DNA of 64,000 bases. Origin: Perlabentimonas sp046542995 (lineage in GTDB: Bacteria; Bacteroidota; Bacteroidia; Bacteroidales; Tenuifilaceae). Below, in pieces: positions 19,661 to 26,944 of the stretch. The position numbers and the translations under genes are program-made. The first letter of the stretch is position 1, and each line of letters opens with the position of its first letter. The notes under the pieces were generated by a model that saw only the letters and a list, made by a program, of their open reading frames with translations, did no database searches and had not been told where the DNA came from. The stretch is from positions 1-64,000 of the forward strand of contig JBKHAH010000005.1 in NCBI GenBank assembly GCA_046542995.1, read 5' to 3'.

Positions 19661-22600
19661 ATGAATTATATTAAGCAACTTGATAGCATGTCGGTATTAT
19701 CTCCCAAACTTAAACGTAAGGCCTTTTTTGTGAAAACAGTATCAGTAATAAAACGATCTACCAAAAGATACATCTATTTAACGATAATTCTCCTGTATGT
19801 AATTCTCTCCTCATTATATATTGGTGTTTCTGCCTATCACTTAAAGCGAACGAGAGACATTCTGGTTAATCAGGCAGTTAACCAATCGAACCAAAAAATA
19901 TATTCAAAATTCAATTCCATAAATACCGCCTTTGTTCAACTTTCAACCCTTTCTACAAACAATGATTTCTTTACAAAGGTACTGGAAAGCAATGATAGAG
20001 AAGCAATAAAATCTTTTCTAGATCCATTTGCACAAGAATTGATTAGACCAATAGGTGCATTTATGGTATTGTATGATTCCAGTGAGAACCTTACCTATCA
20101 GTATAATTATAACGACCATGAGGTAATTGTTGAGTTTAATAGTAACGATAGCACTGAAACGGGCATGTCGGAAAGTTTTCTTCTGGCTTCCGATGGCCTG
20201 TATTACTACACTAAGAAGCAAATTGAGGGTTATGGAATGCTTATTCTGGGCATAAGAGACGACAAGGGGCTTGCCTTTATAAACGATGAAAACTTAGCGT
20301 TCTTTACTATTATTGATACAAATATAGTTAGCAATCCTTCCCATAATATCAACGGTGAAAGGTTAAAGAGTTACGTTATTCGGACCGTTAACAGTAAGCA
20401 TCTTGCTAGCTTAAAAAGGGAAGATTTACTGCTGGATTATAGCGGAGAGAATAAAATATTTAACCAGAACAGTAAGTACTATACCATTTCAACAGTATCA
20501 AAGTATTATATGCCAGATGGTACCCTAGCCGCAAGTTCAAATTTAGTAGTTGATATATCTGACCATTACAATGCCTATATACGCAGTCTTATTTATGGCA
20601 ACATAATAGTATTAAGCATATTGTTGCTTGTTATATTAACTATAAGTTTAGCACACAAGCGTATTTTCAGTTTTATAACTGACTTGCGAACTAATTTTGA
20701 GGAACGTTTTTATGAACGCTCAAAGGAGATTATTGACACCAACAGGGTGCTCCACCAAATTTTTAATTCAACCACCAACGGCGTAAGAATTATAGATTGC
20801 AATTTTAATGTCATTCGAGTAAACGATGCTTTTGTTAGCACCTCTGGCTTTGCTCGGTCCGAGTTAGAAGACAAAAAATGCTTTGAGGTATTTCCTAGCA
20901 CCAGTTGTTATACCGACAACTGCCCTTTATATCAAATTAAAAGAAGGAAAGAGACCATACAACGTAACGAAATGCGCTTTAAAAAATGTGGTAAACGATT
21001 AACTTGCATGTATCAGGCAAAACCTTTTTACAATAACAACAAGGAATTTTCAGGAATTATTGAAGACTTTAAGGATATTACATATTATGCTGACGAAAAG
21101 GAGAAGGATAAACAAATGCAAGACCAGTTTGAAAACCTTCTGAACGCCATGCCCGTTGGAGTGTTTGTTCGCGATTTTAAAGGGAATATGCACTATCAGA
21201 ATTCATATATTAACAAAGCGTTTGGTAGGGTATCCCTTGAAAAAATAAACATTAGCGACTCTCTACCCAAAGAGCAAGCTAAACGTTTCTTAAATGAAGA
21301 TGCCATGGTAAGTCGTTTGGGAAATATTGCAATTGAGGAACAACTAACAGATAATAATGGTATTGAGCGCACGTATGTAACCCATAAGTTTAAGTTTATA
21401 GGCCCCAATAAAACACCCTTAGTCGGTGGTATATCCATTGATATCTCCAAACGAAAGCAGGCAGAGCATAATTACTACGTATTAACTAAAGCCATAAACA
21501 ATTTACCAGTAGGTGTATTAATAACATCACCTAAAGGAATAGTTGAATTTTTCAACCCTGAGTTTAATAAAATTAATCTACCCACAAAGTCAAATAAAAT
21601 AGGAGAGCAATTTATCTGTTTTACAGAGGAATACCCTGATCCTCACTTTAAGAGGGCAATAAACGATGCCCTTTATGGCAACGTTCACCAATGTGAACTC
21701 TCAATAAAATCAAAACAGTTTGATGTTAAGTGGTACTCATTGTCAGTTGCCCCTGTGTTAAATAGACATTCTCAAGTAGCACACATTGTATTCGTTTTTA
21801 ATGACGTTACCGAGCGAAAAAAGTACGAGAAGGACATAACTATAGCAAAGACTCAGGCGGAGGAGTCAGAGAGGCTAAAAACGGCCTTTTTATCCAACTT
21901 ATCGCATGAGATACGCACGCCCTTAAATGCCATCCAGGGTTTTTCAACCCTTTTAAACAGTACCGATGTTTCAGACGAAGACAAGCGTAAGCTACCCAAG
22001 GAACTTGAGAAGCATTCAAACAGTTTACTTGAAATAATTAATGATTTAATTGATATTTCAGCGATTGAAACAAATCAGTTTTCAATCACCTTAACCGAAT
22101 GCCAGCTAAATAAGCTGCTTGTTCGCACATTCAACGATTTTCGTCGCAATATCCCAAATAAAAATCTTAAGACGCATATTAAGCTCGGCGTAGCAGAGGA
22201 CTCTTTTACAGTTTTAGTTGATCCCCAAAGACTTTCGCAAGTTATTCATCATCTTCTCTCTAATGCTATAAAGTTTACAAAATCAGGTTTTATTGAATTT
22301 GGCTACATCTTTAAAGATCCTAAAACCTTGCTTTTCTACTTTATCGATACGGGCGTTGGCCTCTCCCAAAAGGAACAAGAATTTATATTTGACCCCTTCC
22401 GTCAGGCTGACGATTCCAATACGCGCGATTTTAATGGTTTAGGCTTAGGGCTTGCCATAGCAAAGAATATTGTTGAAAGACATGGCGGTAAAATATGGGT
22501 TAATAGCCAAAAAGGGCAGGGGGCAACTTTCTATTTTACTCTGCCTTACGTTCCTGTCCGCGAAAAATTTGAGGAGTACGTGCCATCAAAGAATACCCTG

Positions 22601-22984
22601 TCAAACTTTAAATGGAATAACAAAACAATCCTCTTGGCAGATGATGCTGACTCAAACTATAAATTTATTCAGGCACTAATAAAACCAACGGGTGCAAATT
22701 TGTTATGGGCCAAAAATGGGCGCGAGGCCATTGATTTAGTTAAAAGCAGCAATAGCATTGATTTAATACTAATGGATATAGTTATGCCTGAGGTTGATGG
22801 CTTTGAGGCGGCAAAAAAAATAAAGAGCATTGATGGCAATGTGAAAATTGTTTGTCAAACTGCATACCCAAGCCCCGAAAATCGAAAGGCTTGGTTCGAT
22901 TGTGGTATGGATGAGTTCCTGGCAAAACCAATAGCTAGTTATAAAATGATGGAGGTTATTGATGAATTTATATCGAATAATTAA
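19661..22984 (+). CDS. Membrane hybrid histidine kinase / response regulator
   Basis: 1107 residues. Two membrane segments (about 37-60 and 309-332) enclose an extracytoplasmic sensor domain of about 250 residues. Three PAS domains follow (about 363-483, 487-605, 610-728); the first carries a C-x8-C-x4-C pattern that could bind metal or sense redox state. The HisKA domain has phospho-acceptor His749 in 'LSHEIRTPLN'. An HATPase_c domain (about 850-980, 'GLGLGLAIAKN') is followed by a receiver domain (about 990-1107) with acceptor Asp1039 in 'LILMDIVMPEVDG' and the conserved Lys in 'AKPI'. There is no output domain, so phosphate probably passes to a partner encoded elsewhere. The ATG at 19661 was kept, because the basic N-terminus before the first membrane segment is plausible. 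It stands alone, with an inverted repeat in its leader. Confidence 0.95.
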   Translation: MNYIKQLDSMSVLSPKLKRKAFFVKTVSVIKRSTKRYIYLTIILLYVILSSLYIGVSAYHLKRTRDILVNQAVNQSNQKIYSKFNSINTAFVQLSTLSTNNDFFTKVLESNDREAIKSFLDPFAQELIRPIGAFMVLYDSSENLTYQYNYNDHEVIVEFNSNDSTETGMSESFLLASDGLYYYTKKQIEGYGMLILGIRDDKGLAFINDENLAFFTIIDTNIVSNPSHNINGERLKSYVIRTVNSKHLASLKREDLLLDYSGENKIFNQNSKYYTISTVSKYYMPDGTLAASSNLVVDISDHYNAYIRSLIYGNIIVLSILLLVILTISLAHKRIFSFITDLRTNFEERFYERSKEIIDTNRVLHQIFNSTTNGVRIIDCNFNVIRVNDAFVSTSGFARSELEDKKCFEVFPSTSCYTDNCPLYQIKRRKETIQRNEMRFKKCGKRLTCMYQAKPFYNNNKEFSGIIEDFKDITYYADEKEKDKQMQDQFENLLNAMPVGVFVRDFKGNMHYQNSYINKAFGRVSLEKINISDSLPKEQAKRFLNEDAMVSRLGNIAIEEQLTDNNGIERTYVTHKFKFIGPNKTPLVGGISIDISKRKQAEHNYYVLTKAINNLPVGVLITSPKGIVEFFNPEFNKINLPTKSNKIGEQFICFTEEYPDPHFKRAINDALYGNVHQCELSIKSKQFDVKWYSLSVAPVLNRHSQVAHIVFVFNDVTERKKYEKDITIAKTQAEESERLKTAFLSNLSHEIRTPLNAIQGFSTLLNSTDVSDEDKRKLPKELEKHSNSLLEIINDLIDISAIETNQFSITLTECQLNKLLVRTFNDFRRNIPNKNLKTHIKLGVAEDSFTVLVDPQRLSQVIHHLLSNAIKFTKSGFIEFGYIFKDPKTLLFYFIDTGVGLSQKEQEFIFDPFRQADDSNTRDFNGLGLGLAIAKNIVERHGGKIWVNSQKGQGATFYFTLPYVPVREKFEEYVPSKNTLSNFKWNNKTILLADDADSNYKFIQALIKPTGANLLWAKNGREAIDLVKSSNSIDLILMDIVMPEVDGFEAAKKIKSIDGNVKIVCQTAYPSPENRKAWFDCGMDEFLAKPIASYKMMEVIDEFISNN

Positions 22985-23008
22985 ACCGTTGGCTTTATTC
23001 GGTTTTTT
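22983..23008 (+). terminator. weak terminator-like hairpin
   Basis: AAACCG (22983-22988) pairs with CGGTTT (23000-23005) and leads into a T run, overlapping the stop region of the hybrid kinase gene. The stem is only 6 bp, so this is tentative. Confidence 0.4.
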
Positions 23009-23085
23009 CCTAATATCCATGTTATCTTTATTTAAACCCTGAAATGCAGCCACATATACATAAAAATAAAACATCAAAATAGCAT

Positions 23086-23829
23086 ATGAGTATTTTTAAA
23101 ATGATAGTAAGGGAGGCTCTAATTATTTTTCATGCTGATATAACCAAAAATTTAAAATATGACAGGCTTACCAGAAAAATAATGAAAAGGATATTGAGAG
23201 CAGACAGCATTTGTATTGATGTAGGTAGCCATAAAGGAGAAATATTAAAGTTAATGTTTAAATATTCGGCAAAAGGAACGCACTATGCTTTTGAACCAAT
23301 ACCCTATCTATATAAAGAATTGAAAAGAAAGTATAACGATAAGGCTAAAATATTTTCTTATGCGCTCTCTGATATCACTGGAGAATCTATTTTCCATTTG
23401 GTTAAAAACGCCCCGGCCTATAGTGGAATAAAAGAAAGAAGGTACGATATAGCCAGCCCTGAAATTGAAGAGATTAAAGTAGAGCAAACCTCTTTAGATT
23501 TAATTATACCTAAAAACCAAAAAGTAGATTTTATAAAAATTGATGTTGAAGGTGGTGAGCTGAATGTGATGAAAGGAGCTAAAAATTTATTAAAAACAAG
23601 CAAGCCAACCCTATTATTTGAAAGTGGCAAAGGTTCAAGCGATTATTATGGGACTTCAGCCATTGATTTATACAGTTTTATTACAGAAGAAATTGGCTTG
23701 AAAATTTATACTCTGAATGCTTTTATACAAGCAAATTCATATTTGAGTAAACATGAGTTTGAAAATCATTTTAATACCAATAGCGAATACTACTTTATTG
23801 CAGCAAGCAACACTTTTAATGTTGAATAA
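23086..23829 (+). CDS. FkbM family methyltransferase
   Basis: 247 residues, a Rossmann-type SAM-dependent methyltransferase. It shows motif I 'CIDVGSHKGE' (about 44-53), the acidic loop 'YAFEPIPYLYKEL', and the FkbM signature 'DFIKIDVEGGELNVMKGA' followed by 'PTLLFES'. Such enzymes O-methylate sugars or small molecules, often in polysaccharide or natural-product pathways, but the substrate here cannot be inferred because no biosynthetic neighbours are present. It is AT-richer and more lysine- and isoleucine-rich than the T9SS genes and lies next to a GC-rich repeat element, so recent gain is possible but not shown. Confidence 0.88.
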   Translation: MSIFKMIVREALIIFHADITKNLKYDRLTRKIMKRILRADSICIDVGSHKGEILKLMFKYSAKGTHYAFEPIPYLYKELKRKYNDKAKIFSYALSDITGESIFHLVKNAPAYSGIKERRYDIASPEIEEIKVEQTSLDLIIPKNQKVDFIKIDVEGGELNVMKGAKNLLKTSKPTLLFESGKGSSDYYGTSAIDLYSFITEEIGLKIYTLNAFIQANSYLSKHEFENHFNTNSEYYFIAASNTFNVE

Positions 23830-24374
23830 ATAGGCTGTTGGTTGTTACCCATGAAGGATTCATACAATTCGCACATAAACAGTCATTTCTACGTTGAACT
23901 ACCAATAACAAGTTTGTATCCGTTATTGCCTGCCAAAATAACCTCAGTTAAACCTGCCTGCTCTTCGCCCCGTCTGACCGCAGCAGTCGGGCAGGCTAAA
24001 CCTGGACGATGAGGCGGGCACTGAGGCTCTCGAAGTGCTCGAAGCGCTCGAAGCGTAAGGGTTGAAGCAACTGAGCGTTCTTTGGGAGTTTGGCGGAGCC
24101 AATCTCTTTATTTTGGAAAAAAATGAGACTGCTTCGTTCCCGATTGAAACCGGGATAGGCTGTTCCTCCTCGCCTGCCTGACTGCCTGCCCGACTGGCGC
24201 GGTCAGGCGGGGCGCAGAGCAGGCAGGCAGTGACGAGTGTATTTGTTTTACGTATCATCACTCCATTATGCCCAATTAAAACTGGATATGCTTTCGTAAT
24301 TATATTGTTTTTCAGTAATTATCACGTAAACTCCAAAATTCCTCTGTGTTTAAAATTCTTATATCAAACTCAGG
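23830..24374. other. 545-base intergenic region with GC-rich inverted repeats
   Basis: No credible gene. It contains a 275-base element with long inverted terminal repeats (23953-24227), which is much more GC-rich than its surroundings, flanked by AT-rich sequence. It separates the plus-strand FkbM gene from the minus-strand phosphatase gene, so both genes end here, but I see no clean hairpin-plus-T-run terminator. Confidence 0.7.
23953..24227. repeat. 275-bp non-coding element with 44-bp inverted terminal repeats (MITE-like)
   Basis: The left arm, 23953-23996, and the reverse complement of the right arm, 24184-24227, agree at 40 of 44 positions; the arms begin CCTGCCTGCTC and end GTCGGGCAGGC. 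Between them lie three 9-base tandem units, CTCGAAGTG then CTCGAAGCG twice (about 24030-24056), and a 12-base imperfect direct repeat GCCTGCCTGACT / GCCTGCCCGACT ending at the right arm. I could not identify a target-site duplication. The composition is strikingly GC-rich against AT-rich neighbours. It could be a miniature inverted-repeat element or a large structured RNA region. Confidence 0.72.
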
Positions 24375-25166
24375 TTAATAAGCCTCTATAGACTCCCTTC
24401 TCATCATAAACTTTGCATCATCATCGATATCCCTCTTATGATTGTAGATGCTCTTTTCCCATTCGCCATACATCGGATTTGGGAATACAATAAATCTACG
24501 ACCAAACTCCTCTCGGTACTCATCAACAATTGATGCGCCCCAGTCATCGCCACGGTTTTCAAACACCTCCGAAAAATCGTTGAGGTTATCTCCCAAAAGT
24601 AAAATAATATCATAATCCTCCGAAACCACTTCTCTTCTTGCTTCCTTTCCGCTGATTGTATCCTTAAGCAAAAAATTATCGGGCTCTACGTAGGCAAAAT
24701 CCAAATCTTTAAGATTGTTCATAGTCCATTCCAGCTCGGTAACCATTCGGTTGCTAAGGTATATAATCTGAATGCCAACCGAATCGCAAAAATGTGTGAA
24801 TTCCCTTGCGCCGGGAAGCGCAGTTGCTTTTTCTTGTGCCGACCACTCATTCCAAAATTCAGGAGAGAACCCTTTGCCCGTTTCTATCATCTTTCCTTGA
24901 AAAGGGCTGTTGTTAATCATCGTTTCATCCAAATCAACAACCACTGCCTGTGGTTTTTCGCTGGTCTCACTTTTAAACTCCAGCACCCTTTCCTTAGCAA
25001 TATTAAACCCTTGATAGTATAGCGATTTAGCCTCGGGCGAATTTTGAAACCATATGGTTGACATTACCTGATGCTCCTGCTCAAGGTTATAGTTATTCTT
25101 TTCGTTTTCGGTTTGGCAGCTAATTGCCAGTAAAGGAATACAGCAAATTAATAGAAATTTTTTCAT
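24375..25166 (-). CDS. 5'-nucleotidase, lipoprotein e(P4) family acid phosphatase
   Basis: 263 residues from the chosen ATG at 25166, which starts a lipoprotein signal peptide (MKKFLLICC..LLAISC, lipidated Cys17); an in-frame ATG at 25196 would add ten residues that do not fit a signal peptide. It is a HAD-fold class C acid phosphatase: the nucleophile motif is 'VVDLDETMINN' with Asp78 and Asp80, the middle segment is 'IIYLSNR', and the C-terminal acidic motif is 'LLLGDNLNDF'. The family dephosphorylates nucleotides such as NMN or AMP in the periplasm or at the outer membrane so that nucleosides can be taken up. It is transcribed divergently from the ECF sigma gene and fits a scavenging role together with the secreted nucleases in this window. 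Confidence 0.92.
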   Translation of the reverse strand: MKKFLLICCIPLLAISCQTENEKNNYNLEQEHQVMSTIWFQNSPEAKSLYYQGFNIAKERVLEFKSETSEKPQAVVVDLDETMINNSPFQGKMIETGKGFSPEFWNEWSAQEKATALPGAREFTHFCDSVGIQIIYLSNRMVTELEWTMNNLKDLDFAYVEPDNFLLKDTISGKEARREVVSEDYDIILLLGDNLNDFSEVFENRGDDWGASIVDEYREEFGRRFIVFPNPMYGEWEKSIYNHKRDIDDDAKFMMRRESIEAY

Positions 25167-25304
25167 CGTTCTCAATTTTAATTTTTGATGTTCCATAGTT
25201 TTAAAAGCAAAGTAACTAATAATTTTTTTATTTAAAAGTGGTAATTTTTATTCTAATGTATCCTTTAGCGGTTTTTAAAATAAAACATTTTTCTAAAAAT
25301 TAAC

Positions 25305-25330
25305 TGTAACTTTTCGCTGGCATTAACGTC
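25305..25330 (+). promoter_or_regulatory. candidate ECF-sigma promoter (autoregulation)
   Basis: TGTAAC (25305-25310), a 16-base spacer, then CGTC (25327-25330), ending 22 bases before the sigma-factor start codon. This matches the general ECF pattern of an AAC-containing -35 element and a CGTC-type -10 element. Autoregulation is an inference from position. Confidence 0.5.
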
Positions 25331-25352
25331 ATATAAACGAATAACCCTAAAA

Positions 25353-25838
25353 ATGAACGTAAAGGAGTACAATCATACTGTTGATACGTATGCCGATAGC
25401 ATTTTCCGCTTCGCGCTAAAAACATTGTGCGATTCAGATAAGGCTAATGATGTTGTGCAGGACTCTTTTGAGCGTTTATGGGCAAAGCATCAGACAGTAA
25501 ACGCAGAGAAGGCAAAATCGTACCTGTTTACAACGGCCTACCATGCGTGTATAGATACCATTAGGGCAGATAAGAGGACAGAAAGGATGGATGTTTTATC
25601 CACAGACGAGTGTACAACAAGCAACCAGTATTCCGATTTGCAGGAGATACTGCATGAAGCGTTAAACAAGCTGCCCGATATTCAGCGCTCCGTGATTCTC
25701 CTTCGCGATTATGAGGGCTACAGCTATCGGGAAATTGGTGAGATTACCGGACTGAACGAATCGCAGGTTAAGGTTTACATATACAGAGCCAGGTTAGCTT
25801 TAAAACAGTACATTGGGCATCTTGAAACAGTGATATAG
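25353..25838 (+). CDS. RNA polymerase sigma-70 factor, ECF subfamily
   Basis: 161 residues. The sigma-70 region 2 (about 12-75) has 'DSIFRFALKTLCDSDKAND' and 'QDSFERLWAKH'. Region 4 (about 105-155) has 'LNKLPDIQRSVILLRDYEG', 'SYREIGEITGLNESQVKVYI' and 'RARLALKQYI', a helix-turn-helix for -35 recognition. Length and layout are typical of Bacteroidota ECF factors. It is followed after two bases by a membrane protein with anti-sigma features, so the two are surely co-transcribed. The upstream TGTAAC-N16-CGTC sequence suggests that it drives its own operon. The signal and regulon are unknown. Confidence 0.95.
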   Translation: MNVKEYNHTVDTYADSIFRFALKTLCDSDKANDVVQDSFERLWAKHQTVNAEKAKSYLFTTAYHACIDTIRADKRTERMDVLSTDECTTSNQYSDLQEILHEALNKLPDIQRSVILLRDYEGYSYREIGEITGLNESQVKVYIYRARLALKQYIGHLETVI

Positions 25839-25840
25839 CA

Positions 25841-26899
25841 ATGATTATTACCAGAGACAACTACGAATCCTACTTCATCGATTTTATCGATGGGAATCTC
25901 TCTGAGCAAGAGCAGGAGTTGCTATGCCTTTTTCTTGATGAAAACCCCGATCTAAAGAGGGAGCTAAATGGGATAAATGATGTTGTTCTTGAGCAGCCGC
26001 ATGCGCAATATCACTTTAAGCAAAACTTAAAGAGAGCCGATTTTAACAAGCTGGGAATTGAAAATGAGCTTGATTATCTTTGTATAGCCGAGCTAGAGAA
26101 CGACATATCTTATAAAGAGAGAGATGAGTTACATAAGCTAACTGCTGATAGTAAGAAGAACAGAATAGTTAGAAGGCTATACTCTACCATTAGGTTAAAG
26201 CCCAACCTTAATTTAGTTTACCCCAATAAATCTGCCTTAAAGCGTACACGTATTTTTAGCTTACCGCGCAAAACGCTAATTATAATGACTTCAGCAGCAG
26301 CTGGTGTACTAATATTGGTGAGCGTGTTTACGCTTTTAAATCTTTTAGTTAGTACCGAAACGGAACAGATTGTATCATATAACGATAAAGTGAGCGTTAA
26401 AGACAATGAGGTTATTAACGATAAGCAAAAGAAAGGAAGCGAAACAGTTGCAAATCGTATTGAGCCAATAGTTAAACCAAAACTTGAAGTAAACTCAACA
26501 GATGTTCCCAATATTGATGTTACGCCAAAGGAATCCGTCAATCAAAGCATCGAAACAAAACACTTAACCAATTACCAATCAGTTAATATAATTAAACCAT
26601 CTAAACTAGCCATTAAAGATATTGCATCCCTTGCGCCTCAGCTGCCTGATGGTACTAGCAAAATCAGAAATATTCAGAAGCAGAATGAAGTTGAGCCACT
26701 ACTAGCCATTTCCAGGGGTGGAAGTAGACAACTATCGTTTATTGATATTGCAGAGCGAGGGGTAAATAGGTTGGCAAAGATTACCGGAACCAACATGAAC
26801 CTAAATTCCGACAAGGATACCGATGGTCGGGTGAGAAAAGTATCTTTTGAGTCAACCCTTTTTGCGGTCTCTGTTCCTGTTAATAGCAAGAGAGATTAG
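25841..26899 (+). CDS. Putative membrane anti-sigma factor
   Basis: 352 residues; no strong family match that I can name. The cytoplasmic N-terminus holds two similar acidic helical segments, about 7-45 ('YFIDFIDGNLSEQEQELL') and 76-112 ('YLCIAELENDISYKERDEL'), of the type seen at the start of Bacteroidota anti-sigma proteins. A single membrane segment follows (about 146-170, 'IIMTSAAAGVLILVSVFTLL'). The periplasmic part has a low-complexity, lysine- and asparagine-rich linker (180-270) and a conserved-looking end (about 285-352, 'FIDIAERGVNRLAKITG'). Its place two bases after the ECF sigma gene, together with this topology, suggests that it sequesters the sigma factor and relays an envelope signal. 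Anti-sigma activity is inferred. Confidence 0.75.
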   Translation: MIITRDNYESYFIDFIDGNLSEQEQELLCLFLDENPDLKRELNGINDVVLEQPHAQYHFKQNLKRADFNKLGIENELDYLCIAELENDISYKERDELHKLTADSKKNRIVRRLYSTIRLKPNLNLVYPNKSALKRTRIFSLPRKTLIIMTSAAAGVLILVSVFTLLNLLVSTETEQIVSYNDKVSVKDNEVINDKQKKGSETVANRIEPIVKPKLEVNSTDVPNIDVTPKESVNQSIETKHLTNYQSVNIIKPSKLAIKDIASLAPQLPDGTSKIRNIQKQNEVEPLLAISRGGSRQLSFIDIAERGVNRLAKITGTNMNLNSDKDTDGRVRKVSFESTLFAVSVPVNSKRD

Positions 26900-26944
26900 T
26901 TTAAAATACAGGATTCTAAAACGCCATTTATCTTTCTGCAGTTA

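Noticed and set aside
23944..24261. Minus-strand frame of 105 codons in the intergenic GC-rich element
   Set aside because: It lies within the inverted-repeat element, has biased Ala/Ser/Pro composition, no recognisable motif and no conserved start context; the frame is open because the DNA is GC-rich.
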